A stretch of DNA of 64,000 nt from an uncultured Lachnospiraceae bacterium (GCA_934317005.1 CAKREB010000005.1:124001-188000), one strand, 5' to 3'; counted from the stretch's first letter, positions 1 to 9,391 are shown. Numbers and translations: made by a program. The notes: a model not told the origin generated them from the sequence alone.

Positions 1-663
1 GAGTCTAACCGTTGGAAGGTAGAGGTTATGAGTGCCAATGAAAATGGAATTGGTGGATTCAAGGAAATTGTATTTATGGTCATTGGTACCGGAGCATATT
101 CAAAGTTAAAGTACGAAAGTGGTGTGCATCGTGTTCAGCGCATCCCATCTACAGAATCAGGTGGAAGAATCCATACATCAACTGCAACGGTTGCGATCAT
201 GCCGGAGGTAGAGGATGTAGAAGTGTTTGTTGATCCAAATGACTGCAAGATTGATGTATACCGTGCATCCGGAAACGGTGGACAGTGTGTCAATACAACA
301 GACTCTGCGGTTCGTATTACGCATATTCCAACAGGAATCGTAGTAACCTGTCAGGATGAAAAGTCACAGTTAAAGAACAAGGATAAGGCCATGCGAGTGC
401 TTCGTTCCCGTATCTATGATATGGAGCAGGAAAAGGCGATGAGCGAGCAGGCAGCAGAGCGTAGAAGCCAGGTTGGTACCGGAGATCGTTCCGAGAAGAT
501 TCGTACCTATAATTTCCCACAGGGACGAGTAACAGATCACCGTATTAAGTTTACAAGTCACCGTTTGAATGAGATTTTGGAAGGGGATCTGTCAGAACTT
601 CTTCAGAATATCATTGCGGCAGACCAGACAGCGAAGCTTGCCAAGCTAAATGAGGCAGATTGA
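1..663 (+). CDS. prfA: Peptide chain release factor 1, 3' part (5' end outside window)
   Basis: RF1 reads stop codons UAA and UAG in the ribosomal A site and triggers peptidyl-tRNA hydrolysis. The reading frame is open from base 1, so the gene is cut by the window edge; the ATG at 28 is internal. 220 residues remain of about 355. Visible are the RF1-type P-x-T stop-recognition tripeptide (R-I-P-S-T-E) after G-V-H-R-V-Q, and the catalytic GGQ loop (G-N-G-G-Q-C-V-N-T-T). The P-x-T tripeptide separates it from RF2, which has SPF; a full RF2 lies at 32864. The Gln of GGQ is normally methylated by PrmC, whose gene often lies next to prfA but is not in view. A terminator follows. Confidence 0.96.
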   Translation, partial: ESNRWKVEVMSANENGIGGFKEIVFMVIGTGAYSKLKYESGVHRVQRIPSTESGGRIHTSTATVAIMPEVEDVEVFVDPNDCKIDVYRASGNGGQCVNTTDSAVRITHIPTGIVVTCQDEKSQLKNKDKAMRVLRSRIYDMEQEKAMSEQAAERRSQVGTGDRSEKIRTYNFPQGRVTDHRIKFTSHRLNEILEGDLSELLQNIIAADQTAKLAKLNEAD

Positions 664-733
664 TCATTAAATATCTCATAAAGCGGGGTTAAAAGAAGCA
701 TAAACAAAAATAAAATAAAAGAGATACAAAAAT

Positions 734-778
734 AAAAAGTTTCTTAACAGGGCAAATGTTGGGAAACTTTTTTATTTT
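734..778 (+). terminator. Rho-independent terminator after prfA
   Basis: Ten-base arms AAAAAGTTTC (734-743) and GAAACTTTTT (763-772), with an inner AACA/TGTT pair, followed by a T-rich run to 778. It separates prfA from the ATP synthase operon. The rest of 664-863 shows nothing else recognisable. Confidence 0.85.
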
Positions 779-863
779 GCGCAAATCCCCCAAATATGCG
801 GTGAAAGACACATTTTAGAAGAAAATCAATAAAAATATTTGATAGATGGATAAGCAGGACTTA

Positions 864-892
864 TTAGACATCAATCATCATTCGCATATAAT
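864..892 (+). promoter_or_regulatory. Sigma-A type promoter of the atp operon
   Basis: TTAGAC (864-869), 17-base spacer, perfect TATAAT (887-892), about 40 bases before the atpB start. This is the only good promoter between the prfA terminator and atpB. Confidence 0.75.
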
Positions 893-932
893 AATTGCTG
901 GATGAGGGCATGAGGCAAAAAAAGAGAAAGGA

Positions 933-1634
933 GTGAGTGTTACGAATGAATTCACAAGTGAACTGCTGAGTGAGTTAAACTGCGATACGGCATTTACCAT
1001 ACCGGTATTTGGAGGCATTGCTGTACCGGAATCGGTTGTAGTCACATGGATTATTATGGCAGCACTAATTCTTATTTCTATTGTGCTTACCAGGAATCTG
1101 AGTGTGGAAAATCCCGGGAAGCGGCAGCTTGTATTAGAAACCGGATACCAGATGGCGGAAGATTTCTTTGGAGAGCTGCTTGGAAAAAACGGAAGCAGGT
1201 ATCTGCCATATCTGATCAGTGTGCTGATCTTTATCGCAGTAGCGAATCTGATCGGACTTTTAGGATTCAAACCACCTACAAAGGATATGGGTGTTACGGC
1301 AGGAATGGCAATTTTGAGTATCATTATTGTTGAGTTTGCAGGAATCCGTCAAAAGGGTGTAAAGAAGTGGATGAAAAGCTTTGCAGAACCTTTGCCGGTG
1401 GTGGCACCGATCAACCTGTTGGAAGTATTTACCAGACCATTATCGTTGTGTATGCGACTGTTTGGTAATGTGTTAGGTTCTTTTGTAGTCATGGAACTTT
1501 TAAAATTAGTTGTTCCGGTCTTTTTACCGGCAGTATTTAGTTGTTATTTTGATATTTTTGACGGCTTGATTCAGGCATTTGTATTTGTTTTCTTGACCTC
1601 CCTATACATTGGAGAGGCAGTGGAAACGGAGTGA
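933..1634 (+). CDS. atpB: ATP synthase subunit a
   Basis: Membrane subunit a of the F1Fo ATP synthase; it forms the two ion half-channels against the c ring. 233 residues. The essential arginine is visible in the helix L-S-L-C-M-R-L-F-G-N (about Arg175), and the usual C-terminal helix V-F-V-F-L-T-S-L-Y-I-G-E-A-V-E is present. First gene of the operon; no atpI precedes it. The start is uncertain: GTG at 933 is the first possible start in this frame, but the ribosome site AAAGGAG (927-933) overlaps it. The true start may be a few codons later on a non-standard codon. The nearby ATG (946) and GTG (937) are out of frame. Confidence 0.93.
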   Translation: MSVTNEFTSELLSELNCDTAFTIPVFGGIAVPESVVVTWIIMAALILISIVLTRNLSVENPGKRQLVLETGYQMAEDFFGELLGKNGSRYLPYLISVLIFIAVANLIGLLGFKPPTKDMGVTAGMAILSIIIVEFAGIRQKGVKKWMKSFAEPLPVVAPINLLEVFTRPLSLCMRLFGNVLGSFVVMELLKLVVPVFLPAVFSCYFDIFDGLIQAFVFVFLTSLYIGEAVETE

Positions 1635-1712
1635 TCGACAGAAAGTGTCGGTGCTATCTGCCTGAAAGGACAAAGATAAGATAGAGAAACAGAGTGAATG
1701 GAGGAAAAAATT

Positions 1713-1934
1713 ATGACATTAATCGCAATTGGAGCAGGAGTAGCAGTATTAACAGGTATTGGAGCAGGTATTGGTATTGGACTTGCTACATCAAAGGCAG
1801 TAGATGCGATCGCAAGACAGCCGGAAGCAGAGCCAAAGATCAAGACAAACCTTGTACTTGGTTGTGCACTTGCTGAGGCAACTGCAATTTATGGTTTCGT
1901 TATCGCACTTTTGATCATCTTACTGTTAAAGTAA
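1713..1934 (+). CDS. atpE: ATP synthase subunit c (proteolipid)
   Basis: Forms the rotating c ring of Fo. Two hydrophobic helices joined by the polar loop A-R-Q-P-E-A; the ion-carrying glutamate lies in helix 2 (A-L-A-E-A-T-A-I-Y). ATG 1713 is chosen over ATG 1698 because GGAGG (1700-1704) sits 8 bases before it and overlaps the upstream ATG; this gives 73 residues. Compared with Na+-type c subunits such as that of Ilyobacter tartaricus (from memory), the helix-1 Gln is Ile here and the Ser after the Glu is Ala. This argues for H+ rather than Na+ coupling. Confidence 0.95.
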   Translation: MTLIAIGAGVAVLTGIGAGIGIGLATSKAVDAIARQPEAEPKIKTNLVLGCALAEATAIYGFVIALLIILLLK

Positions 1935-2029
1935 TTATTTGACAGATAGAGAGAACTTTCATAGCGTTTGTTACAGATGTTATGAAAATGAAGTGTCAGG
2001 ATACATAAAAAGAAAGGCTGGGAAAAAGG

Positions 2030-2527
2030 ATGTTACGATTAGACGGTATTGTCTTTACGTTAATTAATCTGCTGATCCTTTACATAGCGCTGCGTCACTT
2101 CCTGATACGTCCGGTACAGGAGGTATTAGAAAAGCGAAAAGAGCTGGTGGCAAAGCAGTTTTCGGAAGCGCAGGAAAAAGAAGATGCAGCCAACGAAATG
2201 AAGGCACAGTATACAGAGCTTTTGGCAAATGCAAAATCAGAATCCGTTCGTATGATAGAAGAGTCCAGAAAGACAGCGCAGAAGGAGTATGAGCAGAAGC
2301 TTGCCGAAGCGGAAACGCAGGCAGGTCGTATTCTGGAAAAAGCGCAGCAGGATGCTGCATTGGAGCAGGAAAAGGCGGTTGGAAAGGTACAGGCACAGAT
2401 CGCGCAGGTTGCTATGGCAGCAGCCGGAAAGATTTTGCGACAGAATACAGATTCTGCTGCTAATCAGTCTATCTATGAACAATATATTGGTAAAGTAGGT
2501 GAATCACATGGGGCAGACGGCAATTAA
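2030..2527 (+). CDS. atpF: ATP synthase subunit b
   Basis: Peripheral stalk subunit b: one N-terminal membrane helix (about residues 7-27) followed by a long charged, alanine- and glutamate-rich coiled coil that holds the F1 head against subunit a. 165 residues, usual length. The ribosome site is weak (AAAGG just before the ATG). Its 3' end overlaps atpH, suggesting translational coupling. Confidence 0.92.
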   Translation: MLRLDGIVFTLINLLILYIALRHFLIRPVQEVLEKRKELVAKQFSEAQEKEDAANEMKAQYTELLANAKSESVRMIEESRKTAQKEYEQKLAEAETQAGRILEKAQQDAALEQEKAVGKVQAQIAQVAMAAAGKILRQNTDSAANQSIYEQYIGKVGESHGADGN

Positions 2528-3011
2528 TTATGGAAAAGTGTTGCTTCAGTTATCCGTTCCACGTGAGGATATCGAGTGCTCGAAACAGATATGGGAAAGC
2601 TCTGATAGGCTGCGGCAGGCACTTTGCAGTCCTATCATTAAGCAGGAGGAAAAATACAGAGTGTTGCAGCAGATCTTTCCAAAGTCAATGCATCCATTTC
2701 TTTTGACAGTATGTAAGTATCATAAGTGTGAGCTGCTGTCAGACATGTTTCAGGCATATCAGTCCTGTTATGAGAAAGAAAATGGAATAGCAAGTGGAGT
2801 TCTGTATTATATAGAGGAACCGGAAAAAGCGCAGCTTACGGCAATCGAAAAGGGGCTGTGCGAAAAGCTTTCGGTAAAGAAGGTGCAGCTTACGCTTTGT
2901 AAAAAGACAGAGCTTATCGGAGGATTTCAGATACGCATTGGTGATCTGGAGATTGATGAGAGCATTTTAGGAAGACTGAAGCTTTTGGAGCAAAGATTAA
3001 TTAGGAGGTGA
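2508..3011 (+). CDS. atpH: ATP synthase subunit delta (OSCP-like)
   Basis: Delta links the top of the F1 head to the b stalk. 167 residues, helical N-terminal domain and a C-terminal part ending I-L-G-R-L-K-L-L-E-Q-R-L, as in the OSCP/delta family. ATG 2508 is preferred over GTG 2499 because AGGTG at 2497-2501 stands 6 bases before it. It overlaps atpF by 20 bases. Sequence is divergent, as is normal for this subunit; position in the operon supports the call. Confidence 0.9.
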   Translation: MGQTAINYGKVLLQLSVPREDIECSKQIWESSDRLRQALCSPIIKQEEKYRVLQQIFPKSMHPFLLTVCKYHKCELLSDMFQAYQSCYEKENGIASGVLYYIEEPEKAQLTAIEKGLCEKLSVKKVQLTLCKKTELIGGFQIRIGDLEIDESILGRLKLLEQRLIRR

Positions 3012-3015
3012 TGAC

Positions 3016-4542
3016 GTGAGTGCAATCAGCTCAGAAAATATCATTTCAATCTTAAAAAGCGAGATTGAACATTTTGAAATAGAGAGTAAGGAGCATGAGG
3101 TTGGTACCGTGATCTGGGTAGGAGATGGAATCGCTACGATCTATGGTATGGAGCATGCGATGTATGGCGAGATCGTTATCTTTGAAAACGGAGTCAAAGG
3201 TATGGTGCAGGATATCAAGCAGACAGAGATTGGATGTATCATACTGGGAAAAGATACCGGTATCCGTGAGGGAATGAAGGTGACACGTACAAAGAAGCGT
3301 GCCGGTATTCCGGTTGGTGATCAGTATCTTGGACGTGTTGTTAATGCGTTAGGGGCACCAATCGATGGAAAAGGTGAGATTCCGGCAGATGATTACCGTG
3401 CGATTGAATGCGAGGCACCGGGAATTGTTGACCGTAAGTCTGTAGATGAACCGTTGGAAACAGGAATTCTGGCAATTGATTCGATGTTTCCGATCGGAAG
3501 AGGCCAGCGAGAACTGATCATTGGTGACAGACAGACCGGTAAGACATCGATTGCAATTGACACGATCTTAAATCAAAAGGGAAAAGATGTCATTTGTATC
3601 TATGTAGCGATTGGTCAGAAAGCATCTACTGTTGCAAAGATTGTCAATACATTGGAAAAGCACGATGCGATGGAGTATTCGATCGTACTGTCCAGCACGG
3701 CAAGTGAATCTGCTTCTTTGGAGTATATTGCTCCTTATTCCGGAACGGCATTGGCAGAATACTTTATGTATCAGGGAAAGGATGTTTTGATCGTCTATGA
3801 TGATCTTTCTAAGCATGCGGTGGCATATCGTGCATTATCGTTGCTTTTAGAGCGTTCACCGGGACGTGAGGCATATCCCGGAGATGTATTTTATCTGCAT
3901 TCCCGTTTGTTGGAGCGTTCCAGCAGATTAAGTGATGAGCTTGGCGGTGGTTCAATTACGGCTCTGCCAATCATTGAAACGCAGGCCGGTGATGTGTCTG
4001 CTTATATTCCAACAAATGTAATATCTATTACGGATGGTCAGATCTTTTTAGAGAGTGATCTGTTCTTTTCCGGTATGCGTCCGGCGGTCAATGTTGGTCT
4101 TTCTGTATCGCGTGTTGGTGGCGCGGCACAGACAAAGGCGATGAAAAAGGCATCCGGTACGATCCGTATTGATCTGGCACAATTCCGTGAGATGGAAGTG
4201 TTTACACAGTTTAGTTCCGATCTGGATGAGAGTACAAAGGAGCAGTTAGCATATGGAAATGGTCTGATGGAGCTATTAAAGCAGCCGTTGTGCCATCCGA
4301 TGAGTCTGTCAGATCAGGTGATCACGCTGGTTGCAGCAACCGGCAGGATGTTCCTTCCTATAAAGAAGGAAAAGATGAAACAGACACAGGCAGAAATGCT
4401 TTCTTTCTTCCATGCAGTGCATCCTGAGATTGAAAAAGAGATTATGGATACAAAAGCATTGGATGATGCATTAAAAGAAAAGATTCTTGCTGCTGCAAAA
4501 GAGTTTATGGATAGTGTGAAAGATACTTCAAAGACTGTATAA
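3016..4542 (+). CDS. atpA: ATP synthase subunit alpha
   Basis: Non-catalytic nucleotide-binding subunit of the F1 hexamer. 508 residues, with Walker A G-D-R-Q-T-G-K-T near residues 169-176 and the typical S-R-V-G-G-A-A-Q segment near the C-terminal third. It starts with GTG at 3016, 7 bases after a perfect AGGAGG (3003-3008); the ATG at 3011 is out of frame. It follows atpH by 4 bases. Confidence 0.98.
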   Translation: MSAISSENIISILKSEIEHFEIESKEHEVGTVIWVGDGIATIYGMEHAMYGEIVIFENGVKGMVQDIKQTEIGCIILGKDTGIREGMKVTRTKKRAGIPVGDQYLGRVVNALGAPIDGKGEIPADDYRAIECEAPGIVDRKSVDEPLETGILAIDSMFPIGRGQRELIIGDRQTGKTSIAIDTILNQKGKDVICIYVAIGQKASTVAKIVNTLEKHDAMEYSIVLSSTASESASLEYIAPYSGTALAEYFMYQGKDVLIVYDDLSKHAVAYRALSLLLERSPGREAYPGDVFYLHSRLLERSSRLSDELGGGSITALPIIETQAGDVSAYIPTNVISITDGQIFLESDLFFSGMRPAVNVGLSVSRVGGAAQTKAMKKASGTIRIDLAQFREMEVFTQFSSDLDESTKEQLAYGNGLMELLKQPLCHPMSLSDQVITLVAATGRMFLPIKKEKMKQTQAEMLSFFHAVHPEIEKEIMDTKALDDALKEKILAAAKEFMDSVKDTSKTV

Positions 4543-4589
4543 ATGCAGTCAGAGGGTATGGCAGTTTCACACAGAAATGAGGGTGAACA

Positions 4590-5489
4590 ATGGCGAATAC
4601 GAAAGAAATTCAAAAGCGTATGAAAAGTATCAATGATACGATGAAAATTACAAATGCCATGTATATGATCTCTTCTATGAAGCTTCAGCATGCCAGAAAA
4701 AAGCTGGCGGATACAGAGCCGTACTTCTATTCTCTTCAGCAGGCATTTAGTCGCATTCTGCGTCATATACCGGATCTGGAAAGTATTTATTTTAAAGAAA
4801 CAGAAAATATTCCAAGAGAAAAGAAGCGGATCGGATATGTAGTGATCACGGCAGATAAGGGATTGGCAGGAGCGTACAATCATAATGTAATTAAGTTAGC
4901 GCATGAACTGTTTGAGGAGGGTGGACAAAATAAGCTGTTTGTTCTCGGAGAATTGGGACGTCATTATTTTTCAAAAGAAGGCCTGCCGGTTGATACACAG
5001 TTTCATTATACCGTGCAGAATCCGAGCCTGCACCGGGCGCGTATGATCACAGACCGTGTATTGGAGCTTTATCAGAAGAATGAATTGGATGAGGTATATT
5101 TAGTTTATACACGGATGGAAAACTCTGTAGTCGTAACGGCAGAAAAGAGAAAGCTTCTGCCGTTATCGAAGGAGAGCTTTTCGGTGAAAGTGCCGGCAGA
5201 TGTATATCAGGAAGAGTTAAAGGTAGAACCTTCCTGGGATGAAGTATTAAACAGTCTTGTACCAAACTATGTGAATGGATTTATATATGGCGCTTTGGTA
5301 GAGTCCTATGCCAGTGAACATAACTCACGCATGATGGCAATGCAGTCAGCAACAGACAGTGCGAAGCAGATTTTGGCACAGCTGACGATTGAATATAATC
5401 GTGTCCGTCAGGCGGCGATCACACAGGAGATCACGGAAGTGATCAGTGGAGCAAAGGCGCAGAAGAAAAAGAAGGAGGGCAGCTCATGA
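4590..5489 (+). CDS. atpG: ATP synthase subunit gamma
   Basis: Central rotor shaft of F1. 299 residues; the N-terminal helix (K-E-I-Q-K-R-M-K-S-I) and C-terminal helix (M-A-M-Q-S-A-T-D-S-A) that form the coiled shaft are both recognisable. Stop and next start overlap in ATGA with atpD at 5486-5489, so translation is probably coupled. Confidence 0.97.
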   Translation: MANTKEIQKRMKSINDTMKITNAMYMISSMKLQHARKKLADTEPYFYSLQQAFSRILRHIPDLESIYFKETENIPREKKRIGYVVITADKGLAGAYNHNVIKLAHELFEEGGQNKLFVLGELGRHYFSKEGLPVDTQFHYTVQNPSLHRARMITDRVLELYQKNELDEVYLVYTRMENSVVVTAEKRKLLPLSKESFSVKVPADVYQEELKVEPSWDEVLNSLVPNYVNGFIYGALVESYASEHNSRMMAMQSATDSAKQILAQLTIEYNRVRQAAITQEITEVISGAKAQKKKKEGSS

Positions 5490-6877
5490 AAAAGGGGAAA
5501 ATAGTTCAGATATCCGGTCCTGTCATTGATGTAGAATTTGAAGACAGCAATCTTCCCTTCATTAAGGATGCTTTGGAAGTAGATAATGATGGAAAGACTT
5601 GTGTAATGGAAGTAGCACAGCATATTGGAAATAATACAGTGCGCTGCATTATGTTAGCTTCCAGCGAGGGACTTCATAAGGATATGGAAGTGACTGCTAC
5701 AGGAAGCGGTATTAAGGTCCCGGTCGGTAAAAAGACATTGGGACGTCTGTTCAATGTACTGGGTGAAACGATTGATAAAGGTGAAACATTGGAACATGAG
5801 CAGAAGTGGTGCATCCACAGGGATGCTCCAACATTTGAAGAGCAGAGTCCTGCGGTAGAGGTGTTGGAAACAGGAATCAAGGTTATCGATCTTCTGGCAC
5901 CATATGCAAAAGGTGGTAAGATTGGTCTGTTTGGTGGCGCCGGTGTTGGTAAGACAGTACTGATCCAGGAACTAATCCGTAATATTGCAACAGAGCATGG
6001 CGGATATTCGATCTTTACCGGTGTCGGCGAGCGTTCCCGTGAGGGAAATGATCTTTGGTCAGAGATGAAAGAGTCAGGGGTATTAGATAAGACAGCGTTA
6101 GTGTTCGGTCAGATGAACGAGCCGCCAGGAGCCAGAATGCGTGTGGCAGAAACGGGACTTACGATGGCAGAATATTTCCGTGATGAAGAGCATCAGAATG
6201 TGCTTTTGTTTATCGATAACATTTTCCGTTTTGTACAGGCAGGTTCCGAGGTTTCTGCCTTGCTTGGACGTATGCCATCTGCCGTAGGATATCAGCCGAC
6301 TCTGGCAAATGAGGTAGGGGAGTTGCAGGAGCGTATCGCTTCCACAAAGAACGGTTCCGTTACATCGGTACAGGCAGTCTATGTGCCGGCGGATGACTTG
6401 ACAGATCCGGCTCCGGCGACGACATTTGCGCATCTGGACGCTACAACAGTATTATCCAGAAAAATCGTAGAGCAGGGTATCTATCCGGCGGTCGATCCGT
6501 TAGAGTCCAATTCCCGTATTCTGGAAGAGGATGTGGTTGGTAAGGAGCATTATCAGACGGCACGGCGTGTACAGGAAATCCTTCAGAAGTATACAGAACT
6601 GCAGGATATCATTGCAATCCTGGGTATGGAAGAACTGTCCGAGGAAGATAAGATTACGGTATACCGTGCCAGAAAGATTCAGAGATTTTTGTCACAGCCT
6701 TTCCATGTGGCAGAAACCTTTACCGGAGTGCCGGGAAAGTATGTTCCGCTAGAGGAAACAATCCGTGGATTCAAAATGATCATTGATGGTGAGATGGATG
6801 ATTATCCGGAACAGGCATTTTTTAATGTAGGAACAATAGACGAGGTCATAGAAAAGAGCAAGGCGATGCAGGAGTAG
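5486..6877 (+). CDS. atpD: ATP synthase subunit beta
   Basis: Catalytic subunit of F1. 463 residues. Walker A G-G-A-G-V-G-K-T near residue 150, the G-E-R-S-R-E-G motif carrying the catalytic Glu, Walker B L-L-F-I-D-N, and the long conserved segment through G-R-M-P-S-A-V-G-Y-Q-P-T-L. The DELSEED lever is present as E-E-L-S-E-E-D. ATGA overlap with atpG. Confidence 0.98.
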   Translation: MKKGKIVQISGPVIDVEFEDSNLPFIKDALEVDNDGKTCVMEVAQHIGNNTVRCIMLASSEGLHKDMEVTATGSGIKVPVGKKTLGRLFNVLGETIDKGETLEHEQKWCIHRDAPTFEEQSPAVEVLETGIKVIDLLAPYAKGGKIGLFGGAGVGKTVLIQELIRNIATEHGGYSIFTGVGERSREGNDLWSEMKESGVLDKTALVFGQMNEPPGARMRVAETGLTMAEYFRDEEHQNVLLFIDNIFRFVQAGSEVSALLGRMPSAVGYQPTLANEVGELQERIASTKNGSVTSVQAVYVPADDLTDPAPATTFAHLDATTVLSRKIVEQGIYPAVDPLESNSRILEEDVVGKEHYQTARRVQEILQKYTELQDIIAILGMEELSEEDKITVYRARKIQRFLSQPFHVAETFTGVPGKYVPLEETIRGFKMIIDGEMDDYPEQAFFNVGTIDEVIEKSKAMQE

Positions 6878-6922
6878 CTTCTGTCAGAGTTTTGGAAAAC
6901 TGACTTCGGCACGGAGGTAGAT

Positions 6923-7342
6923 ATGGATTCATTTATGTTGACAGTAACTGCCTGTGACAGGGTGTTTTATCAGGGACGTTGTCTTCAGGTGGTCATTCCG
7001 TTGGCAGACGGTGGAAAAGCCATTCAGGCACATCATGAAAATATGGTATTTGCGATAGCAGTTGGCGAGATCAAGATCCAGAAGGAAGATGGCGAATGGA
7101 TCCAGGGGGTCGTTGGTACGGGTTTTTGCCAAATGATTAATAACCGTGCCAGTGTGTTAGTGGATACGGCAGAGTATCCGGAGGAAATTGATATTCGCAG
7201 AGCAGAAGAGGCAAAGGAACGTGCGCAGGAGCAGCTTCGCCAGAAGCAGAGTATCCGCGAGTATTATCAATCGCAGGCTTCGTTAGCACGTGCGATGTCA
7301 CGTTTGCGGTATTCTGCAAAAGATGATATAAAGCATATATAG
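6923..7342 (+). CDS. atpC: ATP synthase subunit epsilon
   Basis: Couples the gamma shaft to the c ring and can inhibit ATP hydrolysis. 139 residues: N-terminal beta-sandwich (includes G-G-K-A-I-Q-A-H-H-E-N-M) and a C-terminal pair of helices rich in Arg, Glu and Gln. Preceded by GGAGG 6 bases before the ATG. Last gene of the operon; a terminator follows immediately. Confidence 0.94.
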   Translation: MDSFMLTVTACDRVFYQGRCLQVVIPLADGGKAIQAHHENMVFAIAVGEIKIQKEDGEWIQGVVGTGFCQMINNRASVLVDTAEYPEEIDIRRAEEAKERAQEQLRQKQSIREYYQSQASLARAMSRLRYSAKDDIKHI

Positions 7343-7348
7343 TATATG

Positions 7349-7375
7349 GAGAGAATGCATCGGCATTCTCTCTTT
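7349..7375 (+). terminator. Terminator of the atp operon
   Basis: Perfect 10-base arms GAGAGAATGC (7349-7358) and GCATTCTCTC (7363-7372) around a 4-base loop, followed by a short T run. Confidence 0.8.
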
Positions 7376-7440
7376 GTGTGTAATGGAAAATTGAATTGTC
7401 CATAGCTGGTCATTTTTTGGAAAAAAGAGAAAAAAACCGG

Positions 7441-7449
7441 TGCTATAAT
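7441..7449 (+). promoter_or_regulatory. Extended -10 promoter of the signalling island
   Basis: TGC followed by TATAAT (7444-7449), a perfect extended -10. No good -35 stands at the right distance (TTGGAA is 21 bases upstream). It lies about 65 bases before the first island gene and after the atp terminator, so it probably starts transcription of 7516 onward. Confidence 0.6.
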
Positions 7450-7515
7450 TACATATCAAATGACAGATACCTTATAAAAAGGAAAGAATGATTATAAATT
7501 TTAAGGAGGAAGAAA

Positions 7516-8541
7516 ATGAAGTTTTGTGAAGAATGTGGAGCACAGCTAGAGGACAATGCTCTTTTTTGCGAAGAATGTGGAACACCGGTAGAGCCTGCAG
7601 AGTCAGCGCAGGAGTCCGGCAATGAAGCAGGGACAGTACAAAGCAGTGAAGAAGCGGTAAAGGATGAATCGAAAACTACTGCAGATCAGGTACAGGAAAG
7701 CGCAGGGATGCCGCAAAATATTACACCACCACAAAAGGAAAAAAAGAAAGGTGCTATGGCAGGAGGCGTAATCGCAGGTGTTGTGATCGTAGCGGCGATT
7801 GTTGCTGTTGTTTTATGGCAGTGTGACTTCTCTGCTAAAAAGGCACCTGCGCCGACAGAGAATCCGTATCCGACGGAAAAACCATTAGAGAATGCGTTGG
7901 ATCAGAAGAAGCAGTCGGGTACATCGAAGAAATCAAAGTCTGAGAAGTCACAGACAACGGCAAAGAGCAAGAAAAAGAATACAGAAAGTAAACTGCAAAA
8001 GCAGTGGAATGGTACTTATGTGATAAAGGATGAAACGGCAGCTTTGCGATTTCGGATTATCCTGCATTCAAAGGATAATATAGAAATAGAATATGTGCAG
8101 GATGAGTATGAGGAAGGGGTATCGTATGCAAAGCTTACGGCTGCATTATCTGACAAAAATACCTTTGAGGTAACCGATGCCGATTGGACCAGCATTTCTT
8201 CGGCAATGCTGTCTGAGGATACGAATACACTTTCTGTCTATAGTGAGGATGGAGATCTGGCGGGAGAGTTTGAACGTTCTACACAATATGTGATTCCGGG
8301 CAGCTCGACCAGAAAGCTGACGAAGTCCGACATAAAGGGATTATCTTCGGATGAGCTGCGGATCGCTAGAAATGAGATCTATGCAAGGCATGGCAGAATG
8401 TTTGATGATATAGAGCTTCAGCAGCATTTCTACAATACCGACTGGTATATCGCATATCAGGAGGCGGATCAGTTCGATGAGAACAAGGAATTATCAAAGA
8501 TAGAAAAATATAATGTGAAATTCATCAGCAAATATGAATGA
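7516..8541 (+). CDS. Zinc-ribbon, single-membrane-helix protein with C-terminal YARHG domain
   Basis: 341 residues. An N-terminal zinc ribbon has two C-x-x-C pairs (Cys4/7 and Cys18/21). A low-complexity Glu/Ser/Gln stretch follows, then one membrane helix (about 79-101), a Lys/Ser/Thr-rich linker, a beta-rich extracellular part, and a C-terminal YARHG domain (R-N-E-I-Y-A-R-H-G near residue 290). The topology is zinc ribbon inside, YARHG outside. YARHG domains are extracellular modules in Firmicutes with no fixed biochemical role. First gene of the island. The kinase at 14156 carries a similar zinc ribbon, suggesting a shared partner. Function unknown. Confidence 0.85.
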   Translation: MKFCEECGAQLEDNALFCEECGTPVEPAESAQESGNEAGTVQSSEEAVKDESKTTADQVQESAGMPQNITPPQKEKKKGAMAGGVIAGVVIVAAIVAVVLWQCDFSAKKAPAPTENPYPTEKPLENALDQKKQSGTSKKSKSEKSQTTAKSKKKNTESKLQKQWNGTYVIKDETAALRFRIILHSKDNIEIEYVQDEYEEGVSYAKLTAALSDKNTFEVTDADWTSISSAMLSEDTNTLSVYSEDGDLAGEFERSTQYVIPGSSTRKLTKSDIKGLSSDELRIARNEIYARHGRMFDDIELQQHFYNTDWYIAYQEADQFDENKELSKIEKYNVKFISKYE

Positions 8542-8663
8542 TATGGATTCCAAAAGCTGTTTTTGAAAAGGAATGTCATGGATTGCCGTATGATCGCTGC
8601 AACCTTGCAAACCAAACAGCGTAAGAATAAAATTTACAATACAGGAAAGAGAGGACAAAGAAT

Positions 8664-9311
8664 ATGGTTAATTTTCAGAACATGAATGAGGTACTCCATG
8701 AATTGACACAGGAGACACAGACTTTAATGGAGAAGCTTGAAAAAGCATCGACGGCATTGGAGACATTAAAGGCAGAATATCGCAAGGAAACGGAGGGCGA
8801 TACAACAAATGTTCGAGATATCATTTTAGAGGCGGTTTCCGGATGGAATGAAGCATATGGACAGGAATGTTGCACAAGTTACGTAGTATTAAATACACGT
8901 AGTGGTATTGAGGTTCTTGGGGGAGAAGATCTGGAAGAAGCGTTTACGATGCTTGCCAATGCATCAAAGCGCACAATCAGTAAAAAAGAGATGATTGCAT
9001 GCCTTTGGATTTGTTATTTAGATAAGGGAGCAAGTAAGGAAAACAAATACATTTTCTTTTGCAAAGACCGGATCGTGGTACTGCGTAAAGGAGAAAACGA
9101 CTCAGCTGCAAAGATTTTACAAAATGTGTTATATGAAAATATTAAAGATGTTGAAATCAAAAACGAGGATAGCTATCTCATTTTAAATGTTGTGGAACAG
9201 ACACCACAGGAAGGTCATACGGAGGCAAGATGTGGAAAAGACGATACAGAAGGAGTTTTACACGCCGTAGAAACCTTATGTTGGGATCTGGTAGAAGCGG
9301 TCAATGCATAA
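8664..9311 (+). CDS. Unknown coiled-coil protein of the signalling island
   Basis: 215 residues, not recognised. The N-terminus (about 8-45) is a coiled coil; the rest is a mixed alpha/beta domain with no membrane helix or signal peptide, so probably cytoplasmic. One segment (Y-I-F-F-C-K-D-R-I-V-V-L-R-K-G) alternates like a beta hairpin, and it resembles the beta-rich part of the 11841 gene product in style only. A good GAGAGGA ribosome site precedes the ATG. It lies between the YARHG protein and the hydrophobic-core protein at 9392 on the same strand. No function can be assigned. Confidence 0.75.
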   Translation: MVNFQNMNEVLHELTQETQTLMEKLEKASTALETLKAEYRKETEGDTTNVRDIILEAVSGWNEAYGQECCTSYVVLNTRSGIEVLGGEDLEEAFTMLANASKRTISKKEMIACLWICYLDKGASKENKYIFFCKDRIVVLRKGENDSAAKILQNVLYENIKDVEIKNEDSYLILNVVEQTPQEGHTEARCGKDDTEGVLHAVETLCWDLVEAVNA

Positions 9312-9391
9312 GAGAGAAAGATTCGGTTACTGTTTGCAGAGGTCTTTAAGGCTTTGCAGGCAGTGACTGTTTAGAAAAGCAGGTGAGACAG

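Noticed and set aside
933..960. GTG 937 or ATG 946 as atpB start
   Set aside because: Both are in another frame that stops at once.
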